Shown: positions 51,390-63,830 of the stretch, in pieces
Numbering within the stretch: the stretch's first letter is position 1
Layout of the letters: the number at the start of each line of letters is the position of its first letter
NCBI GenBank assembly: GCA_035582835.1
Contig: JAYKAV010002695.1
Coordinates: 825,470 to 889,469 of the forward strand
From: Phoebastria nigripes
Lineage: Eukaryota > Chordata > Aves > Procellariiformes > Diomedeidae
Length of the DNA: 64,000 bases
Direction of reading: 5' to 3'
The notes under the pieces: generated by a model
What the model saw: only the letters and a program-made list of their open reading frames with translations
What the model was told of the DNA's origin: nothing
Database searches by the model: none
Position numbers and translations under genes: made by a program

Positions 51390-51746
51390 TGTGATGGATA
51401 TACCTTTAAATTGTCATAACCATGATTTGAGTTGCATGTTATAGGAGTTACTACAGCAGGAACCACCTGAACCAATGGAGGACAAGCCTTACAGAAGCAG
51501 TGCAAGTGTAGCAGTGATCTGACCTGAGCTGGCTTTGGTGCCCAATGACTCCACGCAACAGACCACCTCTCCTGTCCTGAGTGACCACGACAACAGATGG
51601 AGCCCAAAGTCATGGACTAAATTAACTGAATGGACATTTTATGGACATTTTACATCTGCCTGTATTATTAAACTGTCTTTATCTCAACCCATGAGTTTTC
51701 TCACTTTTACCCTTCCCATTCTCTCCCCCATCCCACCCGGGGGGAG
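51390..51746 (+). mobile_element. 3' LTR fragment (U3-R part)
   Basis: Begins TGTGATGGATATACC directly after the purine tract and carries about 287 bp of U3. A TATTATTAAA motif lies just before the 70-bp segment shared with the 5' fragment. It stops at GGGGGGAG (51746); the GAGC repeats and U5 present in the 5' copy are missing. ATTAAA at 51667-51672 could be the polyadenylation signal. Confidence 0.75.
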
Positions 51747-53632
51747 ACAGTATAGTAGCATCACGCGGCTACTTTTTTTTTGCACATAGGCAAAAAGGAA
51801 AGATCTCAGGAATACTGTCAGAAAACTGATTTGCCTTTCACTCCCGGCTGTTTTATATGAGTGAATCTCCAAAGTCTCCAATAAATTTACTCCTGTGTTA
51901 AAATGTACATAAGTATTTTCAACAATATTTCATTAGGAATTTTATCCAATAAAAGAAAAATAGAAATCTAAGTCTTTGTTCCTTTTACAGTCCTCCATGG
52001 TATATGAATGAATTGTAGTGAAATGCAAATCCCCAAAACACTGAATTATTGGTGTGCTTTGGATGTGATAGAAAACAGGACACAATGAAAGTTTTGCAAA
52101 GTGTTGCACAGAGGCCAGCTTCCGCATTTATTCAGAGCCTTAGCGAAGAACCACACGGAAAAGAAATCTAACCACTTTCCTTGCAGTTATCCATGGGGCA
52201 AGGTGCTACAACCATTGGACAACTGCTAACAGTGAAAAAGCAGAGATATCCTGACATGGAAAAGAGATGAGAATAGGACTAGCTGTTCTGCTAGATCCCA
52301 GAGAGCATACAAGACTTCAGAGACTTAACCTTGTTCATAGTCTTTGGAATGAAGAATTGGGAGCAAAATAATTTAAGATGGTCTAGAAAAAGATAGGGCA
52401 AATAAGCAGGAAGGACTTTGGAGTGGTAGGGGTTAAGACTCGGTCCAGAAGTATTACTAGAGGTCTCCTGAGAAAGTCACAATGCTTTCTTACTGTGAAA
52501 GAAAAGAACTGAAGAGGCATGTAGCACACAAGGAGGACCTAGCATGGAGGATGGCCTCTGTGCTTTGCAGTGCTGCTCATTTCACCTACACTGTTAGGTC
52601 TGGAGACCCTAGAAGCAGCGGGATGGACTGAATCCCACAAGAGACAAATCACTATAAAGGTTAGAGACAGTGTGGACACCTCATAATGTCAGAAGACTGT
52701 GACCACTACTCTTGAAAATGGAGGATTTCTATTATTCATAGGATGTCCCTATGCTTTAGTCACCCTTTTCTGTATCAGGTCTAATAGTCCACCATTATCT
52801 TTGATCACACAGGTAGGGCATGAATGCATCCCACTCAAAAGGTCTGCATTCCCCAATACCTCGCTAGCAAAATAAGGTGAAACCCTAACACTGTGCATTT
52901 AACATCTCCTGTGTCGATACCTCTTCTCATAGGAGCTGGCAAGCTAGTTTCAGGTTTGGTTAATCCAGTTTACAAAATAAAATTAGTGTTTGAACATGAG
53001 GAAAGCTCTACTCTGTTACTTAGTCTGGTAGTCAAAATTAATCAAACTATCCATGATTTGAACAGCTCCACAGCTCCAAACTTCACAAATGCAGCAGCTA
53101 AAAAGAATAAAATTCCCTGAGCTTCAACCACAGTTAAGACACCGTAAAAAGACAGCTCTTCACACACAATCAGGCAGACAGGCTCTAAAGAAATTTCCAT
53201 GACCTCTACTACAGCTTTTTCCTCTCCTGGCTTTTTTGTGTTACAAACTATTGGAAACCACAGTGAACTGCAGAGTTCATTTTTGTTAGTCAGTCTACAA
53301 CGCTGCCATGTCAGGTGTCTATCCATAACATGGAACAATTGGGTTTCTGCTCGCAGAATGCTACGAGAATGGAAAGGAGGATCCTGACTCTCTTCTACCC
53401 CTTGCAAACACTGTTACATCAATTAGACCCACTGAAATCTGAGAGCATTGTAGCTGCATCACTTCGGTAGCACCCCAAAAAGGCTGTGATCTCACCTCTG
53501 ACGGCACTAAGAACTGACTGTGTAAATACTGTGCTACCGACCAAAACTTATTTCCACCTTAGCGTCAAGGTCCCAAGGGCTCCTGAAAGGAATTTCAGGG
53601 CCAGCTGACATGATTCAATCAAAACTAACATG
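51747..53632. other. Non-coding DNA, nothing recognised
   Basis: Unique sequence. The longest frame, minus strand 53042-53407 (121 codons), has no domain and overlaps plus-strand frames; treated as chance. Confidence 0.55.
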
Positions 53633-53707
53633 ATTTTTCTTTTTTTTCTTTTCTTTTTCTTTTTCTTTTTTCTTTTTCTTTTTTCTTTTCTTTTTTTTTT
53701 CTTTTTA
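53633..53707. repeat. Pyrimidine tract (TTTTTC)n, about 75 bp
   Basis: T runs of 3-10 separated by single C, with no purine for about 75 bp. Long homopurine/homopyrimidine tracts with mirror symmetry can form intramolecular triplexes; here only the composition is seen. Confidence 0.9.
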
Positions 53708-56700
53708 TGATTAAGGTGTTCCCTAAGCAGAAGCCCTCAGTCCAAGGTAGAGAAAAGAGCTGTAAGACTACAAATGTTAGCAAAGTACATGTCGGTATTG
53801 TGTGGCTGGAACATATTTAAGGTGCATTAAATGGCATAATGATGCCATTTCAGCTTATATGACTGTAAATGATGTCTCAGGACTAAATGAAAAGTCATTA
53901 TCGTAGGAATAATTCAGTTTAGGAAGTGGTATCTTTGTAACAGGTACCCAAGTGCAGATGAGCTCTAAACCATCAATCCTACGCGCTGCTCTAAACCAAC
54001 TGTGTCACCTGCAAGGAGAGAGAAGCATAAATACCTTGCTGAACTGCGGCGTAGGTTGTTTGTCCAGAACATTTCCTCAGCTTTAATACTCATTGTACAG
54101 AGGAAGCCAAGGTATACTTGCTCTTATATTTGTCTCGGTAAGCTCTTAGAAAATGCAAAGCAGACCCAGACTGCAGACTGATAAGTGTCATATGAAACAC
54201 GGTCTGCTTGCAAGCTAAATGATGTTTACCTAGTTGTTTTATTTAATACTGGAGCCATTATGTAATTTGAATTCCTACAACAAGCACCGAATGTAAAAGA
54301 ATTCCTTGCTTTAGTTGTCACTGAAATCTGCTGTTAATAAGATATATGGTTATATATAAAATCCTTGGAATTATATAAGAATCAAATGGCTTATTCATAA
54401 TGGAAATTTTGAAACTTGTGGCATTAAATCTGAATGAAGCAGCTTATCTCAAAACAATGAAAAACCCTTAAAATAAGATTTGGGTAAATATTCATCTTGG
54501 GTTACATAGGGATAAAAAACTTGAGATTTTGCAATTTGTGATGCAAAAAAAAATCACAAAATGCTAAAAACCAAAGTATTCCTCCGCCCACTTACCATAC
54601 ACGCAAATGCATTTCCATTTATTTTAAATTTGCAATTATTTTAAAATAGTGTTGCTCCATCCTGACTTGAGAATTGGACATTTTGCTAACACACAACTTT
54701 CCATACTACTCTGAAAACACAAAGTCAGTGTGGAACACCTGCCAACAATACAGATGATCAAAGTCACTGGGTGCTATATCAACACACAAATATTTCATGT
54801 TATAGAAGACGCTATAGTTTGATCCAAACCCACTGAACTCAAAGGAAGCTTTTTATTAATGACAATGGTTCCTTTTATTAAAACAGAGGTTTTGGACAAG
54901 ATTTCAAAAAAAAAACAGTTACCATGCTGCTGTGTTCAGATCAGGAATCATCTATAGACTCTTGATACAGCATGGCCCCATAGCCCTTTTTTACACAGAT
55001 CAAAAGGGAATTCATCAAGACCTAAATATTTTGAAGTTTTAATGCTATGGGCCAAAATATTTTTATAATATGTCTAAGGCATAGTATTCCTTTTAATTGA
55101 GTTCCAGAAAGAAAACCTGACTCCTTTAGGTCTCACAGACACATGTGAAAAATATATGCTTCTTCAGCATTAACATAAAAATAGTAATAAGCAAAATTAA
55201 ACAATCTACAATCATTAGCCTATACTAGGACAATTTACTCATAGCTTGGCAGAACTTCCTTCCCATCATGCAAGAAGCTGTATTTTAGTAGTATCTACAA
55301 ATGACCGCCATGTGCTTCTATTATATAGCCTTTTCTGTCTGGTGGCTCCACTTTATAATCAACCTGCTGCTTCTGCTTAATTCAATGTATGTCAGTTTTC
55401 CAGTGACTTCAACAGAAAATCTACTGTCCAGAGCTAAGATACTGTGGATTGCTGTTACATAAGATACAGTAAAATGAATAATTGGGTAAGAGGAGCAGAT
55501 CAATGAGAAAGCTCTGGTTCAGGCACAAAAATCTGGATAATCAGTAGTGATGGGAAGCAAATTCAAAAAAAAAGAACATGGCAGTTAAATTGAGTTTACT
55601 AAAATAAGATGTTTTTAAAAATTGCTTGAATATGGCAGGAGCTTTTCTAAATTTACAGAAGTGTCACAGTTAATTTGCTTGTGAAACTCATATTGAGTTT
55701 TTTTAGTCAGTCCTCAGTATAAGCTAACAAGCTTTAATCCTTCTCTCTGCATCTCATATTTTTTAAGGACATGTGAGTTTATTGCATTTGCAAGCAAAAT
55801 CTAAATAGTTACCCTAAAAAATCAAGCCAAAAATAAGAGCTGGGAAGGAAACAACCTGTGGATCATCAGTATTGCTTAGTCATCGTTCCCTCTACTTTAC
55901 TTGATAGCAAGTGAAGGATGCTGCACTGGAACGCATGCTCACACGCACACAAAGGCTCTCCATCCTTCTTCCATGATGCCGGAGAATGCAGTCACACTTG
56001 GGGGCTCACCTCTGCCCCTCCGGCAATTTGGACAGCGTGCTTAGCTATTCCTGTTCACAAGCAGGGCTATATTTCACATGAAGCCACCACACGGGGAGCA
56101 CTCCTCCTGAGAAGGCAGCTAAGGATCAGTCAACGAAGACTGGAGAAACACTGAAGAAGGGCTGCAAAAGCATATGCAGCTATGGAGATGTTCCGGACTG
56201 AATGTCTTCACGTTTATGTCCATATACAGATCCGTTCTATTTCTTTGCCCTCTCAGCAACTGTCATCCCCATCAAAGTCCACACAAGGACAGGCTGGGAC
56301 CATTAATTTTCACAATATTTCCATTTTATAAGTAAGGAACCAAACTTAAAAGCCTGATTCAAATTAAATACCTTGAAAATCAACTCATTCTAACCTATCT
56401 TCAGCAGCTTCGTTTAGAAATTAAGGGTGGTTGTGGCCAGACCTTCATCTGGTACCAAACCAGCGCAGTTCAGTTGGCTTTCTGAAGCCTTCCATGAATT
56501 GGACACGCAAAGCAGAGGCTGCCTTCTCCAAATGTTTGTATATGTCAGCTCAGTCTTACAGAGAGTTTGGAACGAGATCTGCTTTAATGATTCTTTTTTA
56601 TTAAAAAAAAAAACAAAACACAACAAAACACAGGCCAAATCCCAACAGGTGTCCAGCTTCTGCAAATCTTGAAGTCCAATATTAGCCAAAATCTTGCTGA

Positions 56701-57093
56701 TCAGAATTTTTTTTTAATTCAATATTTTCAAAGAGAAAAGACACTACATCTTGGAGAAAAGTAAAATATATTTTCCAGTCGTTTGCTGGCTTTGTTCATT
56801 TTAAGTCAAAGCTAATTGCAGCTGCTCAGCATTTCTTTAAGATATTTTCTCTGTATCATGGTTTGGGTTTGGGGGTTTTTTCCCTATTCTTTCCTTTCCC
56901 TTTTGATGTGACAAATCTATATTTTTTAATTATTCATAAATGGAAATTTCGGGTTAAGAATGCAAACGGATGTTCTGCTTTAAAGAGGCAGAGCTTAGAT
57001 CAAATATAATAACAATTTACCATCAGCTATATTTCCTGCTTTTAGAAAAAGGACATAAAAAGAGCACCATATTGCCAAATAATACAAAAATGG
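53708..57093. other. Non-coding DNA, nothing recognised
   Basis: AT-rich unique sequence. Overlapping short open frames at 56414-56689 read through an A11 run on opposite strands. No gene or known repeat supported. Confidence 0.55.
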
Positions 57094-57167
57094 GAGCACA
57101 CAGGCCAAAGCAAGCACATGTATATAGATGGAGAGATTAGATGGAGAGAGCAAAACCAAAAGGCTTG
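57094..57167 (+). repeat. Duplicated block, copy 1
   Basis: Shares AAGCACATGTATATAGA, GGAGAGAGCAAA and CCAAAAGG, in order and in the same orientation, with 57787-57848. This copy also has an internal 13-bp near-tandem (GATGGAGAGATTA then GATGGAGAGAGC), which accounts for its extra length. Confidence 0.8.
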
Positions 57168-57786
57168 TACTACACAGAAGAATGTTTAAGGTAAATTATC
57201 TGATCAGAGATTTCACTAGGCACATTTCAGATGGGAATTCAGCCCACCAGATGCTACTGCAACCTGAGCTAGAGTCTCTTCTTCCCCTGGAAGAGTTATT
57301 GCATACAACTTGTGCTTACAGTTTACATGGAAGACTAAGTGTTCAGATTTACAAACCAGTGAAACAATTAAAAACAGCAAGATGGTGTCAGACCAAAAAA
57401 AAAGTAGATTACAGTAAAACTACAACAAGCAAAAGTTTGTGATGAAAGGATAAAATACCATAATTCCTCTGTTTCTGCAAAAAACAGGTAGAAAAGACAT
57501 TCTGCTTAACTCAGAAAACTAAGTATAGTACAAATAAAGCAATCGTAGACATACTCCTTAGACATCTGACAGCGTAACACTTCCACTTAATTCTGTGCTT
57601 ACAAACATATCAGCAAGAAACAGAGCACATGAAAACGCCTTTTCTATAAAGCTGGATTCTCTTCACTAATACATATTGCACCATTTTAGAAAGAAAGGCA
57701 TTTTACCTCTGTTCAAAAGAAATATCCAATAGTTTTCAGTAATGATATCAAAGGCTCATCCACAAGTTAAAAAAATTCAGAAGCAA
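57168..57786. other. Spacer between the duplicated blocks
   Basis: Unique AT-rich DNA; no gene recognised. Confidence 0.55.
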
Positions 57787-57848
57787 GAGCAACACAGATC
57801 AAAGTAAGCACATGTATATAGACGGAGAGAGCAAACCCAAAAGGTCTG
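57787..57848 (+). repeat. Duplicated block, copy 2
   Basis: Matches copy 1 over 62 bp with a few substitutions and without the internal 13-bp repeat. The two copies start 693 bp apart. Confidence 0.8.
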
Positions 57849-59819
57849 AATTTCTTAATTTCATAACAGCACAGGCAACTGAGAATAGTTTTTTCTTGAA
57901 ATCTTTCTTTTGCTTTCTTTAAAGCAACATCCTATTTTTGAACAAGATATAGTATTTTTCTACTATTCTTTCCTGACTAATACTTCCATCCTGGTCTTGC
58001 CTCGTTCAGCACAGTGCAATTTGTGTGCCATCGCCTTACCCTCTTAAAAAGAACTGAAAAATTACATACTTACCTATTATTTATTTTACAAAACTTATTG
58101 ACCTAATTTCATCTCCATGTTCATCTCTTTGCTGTGAAATGAGCCCGAAACAGTTTTTCCAAGTCTTTATTATTTCGGCCAACGATGGAAAAACATTTTC
58201 TTAACATATCTTGACTGCAGAAAAAACCAGAAGAAAGTACATTTCTGAACCGAGGCCTGTAGCAGCCACCCCCCTGACCCACCCCTCGGTCCCTGCGGCA
58301 GCTTTATCATTTCCTGAACAGTGCAACAGTCAGGATGCAAATATCAGGTCCTGACACGGCTATCTTTTCCTCAACTCTGAGGACTTAAAAAATGAACGCC
58401 GGAACAAAAATAGCCTGATCTTTGTTCAAAGAAGGTAGATACAGAAGACATTCAAGCTCTTAGCTCGTCTGTTAGCCAATGATGTCAGTAACGTACCACA
58501 GGGACTTGTGATAAAGAATAAAAGGGCAAACAGAAAGTAAGTTAGTTCATTGACATGTTTTAAACAGCAGGATACTGTTATTGTGCCACCATTTCTCCAC
58601 TTTAAAAATTTGAGGTTTTTTTTAACAACCAAAATATTAGGAAGTGTAATCAAATGCTGTTAAGCACTGGTCAAAAATTACACAAAACTGGGTACTATTC
58701 TACATGCCATGCAAAATCAGTTAAACCAAGACTACGTGGAATTCAAATCACTGCAACCTTTATCCCATGCAGTACTAGATGTAGGTTTCACTTAACAGGG
58801 CAAAGAAAAAGAATACAATACAGAGAAATACTGAAGCATTAAGTATTAAAAAGCATTAGATTCCCATTTTCTGTCTTCCCTTTAACCTGTAGTATTTGTC
58901 TTATTTTAAACATGTTGCTCAGTAATCACATGTTGATGGATGTCATCTACTGTAGTTTTGTTCAAAACCATGAGCCAGATTTTTTTGTAAGTCATCAGTT
59001 TACTACTGACTTCGGGGAAGATAGGTGAATTTGGCATCAACAGAGAGTGAGGGTTCCTATAAGCACTATGATCTTGATGTAAGCATACGTGAACGCACGG
59101 GCACACAAAAACTGTCAAAACAATGGTTACTTAATGACAGGCTCCTAACATAACATTTAGGCACCTAATTAAGACTCATTATTTACAAAAGGACTCAGCA
59201 GCCAGCAGTCTCTAAGTTGTCTGAAGTTCAACTTCACGCTCCTATTTTTAATATGAATTCAGCCACACACAATCTGATTGCATTGATAGGTAGAAAATTT
59301 TTTTAATGAGAGGGCTGGAAGGATGCTGTAATTAATCACAAGCTCTGTGCAAGGGAGAAGGTGCTACTGTGAAGTCCCTGGAGCAGCCGGGAGGCAGAGC
59401 ATCGGCCAGGGAACCGCTGAACTCCAGAGCTTGCCTAACCCAAACACTATATGTAAGTAAGCACAGAAACAAAACAACCCAAGGAATTATGTATCTGAAA
59501 GCCATCTCACAACTGTTAGAATTTATTTCAGATCTCCTTCATAACTGGGACATGGATCCATTTTCTTTTAAAAATTCCTCCCCGATAGCATATAATTTTT
59601 CCCTTAAAAGATACAAACAAAACCCAAACCAAACAAAACCCCACAATGTACTACTTAACATCATGTGACAAGAAGAGTCTTAAGACCACAGGACCTATTT
59701 CCTCCCTGTCAGGAATTTGTGGGCACTGTCTGTCCTGCTCAATTTTACTGAGCATTACACAATTCCAAACACTGTTTTTTTGGATCACTTAATGGATTAA
59801 AATCTGTCAGCCTTTAGCC
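57849..59819. other. Non-coding DNA, nothing recognised
   Basis: AT-rich unique sequence; a short GC-rich patch at 58260-58310 holds CCACCCCCCTGACCCACCCC. No gene supported. Confidence 0.55.
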
Positions 59820-59838
59820 AAAAAAAAAAAAAAAAAAA

Positions 59839-59880
<42 letters not shown>

Positions 59881-59911
59881 AGAAAAGAAAAATAAAATAA
59901 AAGAAAAAAAA
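59820..59911 (+). repeat. A-rich tract, about 90 bp
   Basis: Fifty-five of the first 56 bases are A (one T), followed by AGAAAAG/AATAAAAT-type A-rich sequence. It could be the tail of an unrecognised retroposed copy, a simple A-rich repeat, or partly an assembly artefact. No AATAAA-plus-gene body is recognised upstream and no flanking duplication is evident. Confidence 0.85.
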
Positions 59912-62900
59912 TGCCAAGTGACACATTAGAAGCACTATATTGTTGCTAAGTACTTACAGCAGGTTCACCTTGACAGCCTGTCACAACATAATGGGATGTT
60001 CTGTCACAGATGAATCACCTAACACCCTTCTTACAAAAGAGAAGCACTGAATTCGAAGTAACATGACAAGCCATGATTTGCCTCAATCCTCCAAAACACG
60101 CTAAGGTGGAATGCTGAAGAGAAAGCCAAGAAGGAAGAGATGAAAGTTTAAGGCAACAACGCAGTGTTTCAAGACAGCACGTGTTTTTCTCTACTGTGCT
60201 TGATGGACATGGCATGACTAAATGGCTAAATATGAGGTTAATTAAAAACAAACAGTTCATTTTTAAAAAGTGTATTATTGACCAAAAATATTATTTTCTC
60301 AGGAGTTTGTTACATGAGCATTATTGACTTGATTGAGCATTATTAGCATGTCAATCACTTCCAGGCTATTTTTATAACCTTGTGCATGTTGTTTTATTGC
60401 AACATATACAGATAGAAAAGTAGATACACACAGTAAAGAGCATTGGAATTCATAATCTCTACCAACAATATCTGTTTTGTAGTGTCTGGGGCCATGAGGA
60501 GGCTATAGGAGGGCCTTTTACACTGGAGCAAACATGGGAATTGGATAATCATCTCTCTTAGCGTTGTTGGTTTGCTCCCACAACTTTCTATAGCCAGGAC
60601 TATTCAGTCCCCAAGACCAACAACGGTCTCTCAAGACGTGTTCATTGCCACAGCTGGATGGCCCAATATTAAATTTAGAGAGAGCATACAAATCAAAGTG
60701 ATTGTATATTATGTAGAAGCATATAGAGGGAGTGAAAGGGTTTGCTAAGCCGACTCCGTAAGTCCACAAGAATTGGTGTTTAGGCTCAGTGTAGGAGAAA
60801 TAATTATGTTTAAAAATTTATAATTTAATTCAGTTTTTTGAAAAGAGTCAGTGACAGTTCTGATGCCTAGCCTATCCACAGAACTGCAACAACAAAAATA
60901 CCAGCAAAGCAATTTTCTTCATTCAGTTGCCACAGAGGTAACACATTGAAGAACTCCTGCACCCTTTTGCTATCCTGTTAGTCACCAAGAGATGAAGGGG
61001 CTGATTACTGCCAGGAACAAGGCTGAAACAATGTGGTATAAAGAAGTCTCATTAGGGACCACAACTATTCCCGTTACCTAGCTAGGTCAAATACAATGAG
61101 TATACATACCCCAAAATAGCCTGTTTTCTGTGTTCAGTACAAATTAATGCCGATAATGGTGACGCTGTACAAAACATATATTTTCATTATTTGTTATCTG
61201 GAAGACAAGAAGGTAACAAATGTCTGTATCACAGAACAAACCCTGGCTTGGTTTCCAGGGCTGCCTTTTTCCCATGCAAGAGACGTTAGCAGAGTTGTTC
61301 CGTTTCTTTTTTACTGAAGGAAATGAACTGTATTTTGTGTTCTTTACTTGGGGCAGTCAGAAAATCACTGTCAAATTCAAAGTCCTGTGGAAAGCTAAAA
61401 CATTTAAAAGCATAAGCCAACTGAAGACTTTTTTGTAAAGCGACACCCATCCATTATAATGCCCGTTGGGCATTCGCTGGCTCCAGCAAAAAAAGGGAGA
61501 TGCAAGCAAAATGACTGTTTTCAATTTCAACATTTCTTTTTCTTTTGTCTGTCATGAAAAGGAATAAACCACAGCAAGCTGACAGTTCATTGAAATTCAG
61601 CATCACGTGGGATAGTAAATAAAGAAATAAGACGAATCATTTCCTTTTATGAGAAGGCCTAACCAAGAGACTCTGTCAAGCCACCACCATGGTCGCGAGG
61701 CTCTCCTTTCCTTTTGGCCCTGGATGAAGTGCAACTGTGCTGTGCAGCTCCAGTATTTACTTGTGTCGTGAAGCAAAACTTAAACATTCCTTTTATTTTA
61801 ACTCTTTTTCAGAGCTTGGTACAAACAAGGTTAGATCTGTACTTGAAAACAAAGCTGAAGGAGAAATGATAAGAGGGTCCTGGAAAAATACTAAAAAGTA
61901 GCACTCTACAGGAAAAAAATAAAATAATATTGTTACTTGAAACCTTTACTTCAACAGGTTTATATCAGTAAGTCCCCATAAAACCTCTCAACTGAATTGG
62001 CTGGATTAGTCAAAATAGACATGTAATCCAATTAACTTTCCTATTTGTATTTTTTGAAAACTTAAGGAACTTTCTACAGATGGGTTCCTGGGCCAGTAGA
62101 CTGCTGGAAGCTATTTCCATCATAAAACCCAGTAAGTCTCATGCTATAAACATGTCTGAACTACAGGGTTTGGTGACTATTCTTAAACAAAAAAGGGAAA
62201 AAGCCTGAACTATTTAAAATACAGTGAGAAAAGGGAAGCCAAATGCAAGCTGTACATCAAAGGTAATTTTTACTGAAATAATATTTAAAAACTGGTTTCT
62301 TGTGTTATTCCACAGCTTGTAACATCACCACGTGAGATCCCTGCATTGTGTCAGTTCAACAGTTACTACAACAGTCAGTTGTTGCTACAACTATCAGTTC
62401 AACAGTTACTACAGGGATGAGCAGAAGACCAAAAATAAAAAAGAAAATACAAAAGTAGTATTTTCTTGCATTCATTTTAGAAAAAGAATAGCATTCAAAC
62501 AGAATTAAGAAGTGCTCTCAAGATTACAGAGACTTGAGCAAACTCAGATCTAGATTTAGATTTTCAGTGTACGTGGGTTAATAGAAAGATGTAGGTCCCT
62601 CCTGCACCCTACATGGCTTTACGTAGTGGGTCCTCATCATTTTAAAGGCAAAGGCTGCTCCTTCCTTTTGTCAGCTAAGGACAACAAATCCCACAGGCTC
62701 TTCAGTGCAGGTTTCTNTCAATCACACTCTATTCTGTAAACAAACAGAAGGAGCAGGAGNGGTCAGCACAACAAATAAAAGAAAACCTTTACCCTTCTGT
62801 GGTCCCTCAATGAACCAAAAGGAAAAACCATCCTCCACACAGAATCATCCTCCCATAGTCAGCCCATTACCTTTCAGGAGAGGGATCCTTAGGGAACTTC

Positions 62901-63830
62901 TAGTCCTTCTTGCTCTGTCAATGCTAGAAATCAACTACACCTTCAGCAGATTAGGAACAGCTGTCTATTGTTTCGTTACAAAGCGGAGCAAGCTTGGATC
63001 CCTAGAATCCCTAGACCAATGCCCTACACAAATGCTCCACGATGGTGCTGCACAGGACAGTTGCAATGGTTGCCCACATCAACCCAATTTTGCATGAGAC
63101 TGCCTGAAGCTTTTTGCACGAGTCCTATTCAATCTTGACCACTGCCATCCTATCCAATCTTGTTAAATTTAATTTGCACACACAGGCATGTCCCATAAGA
63201 GCAGATGGTTTTCCAGTGAAATAACAAACATCTCACACAGCACAAGAACAAGCAAATTTAGAAAAGTCAGATACTCTATTTTCAGAAAGCAGAAGCAAAC
63301 TAAATGCAGGGTAGCAGCCTTGAACCACAATTTGAAATCCAAAACCCCAGAGGTTACTCCTTGGAGCGTGTAAACTTCAGTGTACTAATGTTCTGAAAAG
63401 TATGGCACAGTTACTTGCCTACTGGTGTATTTGGAGGCTCTAGAGTGGATGGGATTAACCTCTGACTGGGAGAAGAAAAAAAATGGTTATTGATCATACA
63501 GCCTATACATATTCAATATGAATGAAAACATCAACAGATGACTAGGGTAACCTGATGCAAGGCAAAGCACTGGACAGTCACGTCTACGGACATGCCAAGG
63601 GAAATAACGAGATTAAAAAAAAAAATCTCATTACTTTCACTCAAAACAAAGTACACTGGTGTTTTGATATGAGAAGGACAATATTTCCAGCCTTACTCTT
63701 TGCAGGTCTGCCTCTATATCTAACCTAAGATCATAAAATACTGTACACTGATAAAAACTGTTCTGTCATCACAAACATTTGCTGGAGGCTGCAAAGGCCA
63801 AAACCCACTATGGCTCAAGATTTTTTGCCA
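59912..63830. other. Non-coding DNA, two long open frames without support
   Basis: The minus-strand frame from about 60820 to 60518 and the plus-strand frame 62705-63097 (130 codons, two N) are among the longer open stretches but show no domain I recognise. Short symmetries: AATGCCC-GTT-GGGCATT at 61458-61474, and a 20-bp direct repeat at 62351-62370 and 62394-62413. Otherwise nothing recognised. Confidence 0.5.
62351..62413 (+). repeat. 20-bp direct repeat with a related middle segment
   Basis: TCAGTTCAACAGTTACTACA occurs twice, 43 bp apart start to start. The intervening TCAGTTGTTGCTACAAC is a degraded relative, so the region is an imperfect local tandem. Confidence 0.85.

Larger units (their letters stand above)
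50226..51746 (+). mobile_element. Non-autonomous class II endogenous retrovirus relic
   Basis: Order on the plus strand: LTR 3' part (R-U5), primer-binding site, untranslated leader, 13 x 48-bp array, purine-rich tract, LTR 5' part (U3-R). It is 1.52 kb with no recognisable gag, protease, polymerase or envelope sequence, so it could only have moved with proteins from a related virus. The two LTR pieces share just about 70 bp (50226-50295 and 51677-51746), identical at about 61 of 70 positions, which points to an old insertion. Neither LTR is complete, and I see no direct repeat of host DNA flanking the relic. The LTR sequence type and primer site match a group I recall as common in birds. Confidence 0.85.

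Noticed and set aside
53042..53407. 121-codon minus-strand frame
   Set aside because: No domain or splice signals, and it overlaps opposite-strand frames.
3160..62760. Scattered single N bases as a biological signal
   Set aside because: They are isolated single positions without pattern and look like masked or ambiguous consensus calls.
62705..63097. 130-codon plus-strand frame
   Set aside because: Contains two N bases, no recognised domain, and its length is within expectation for 64 kb scanned in six frames.
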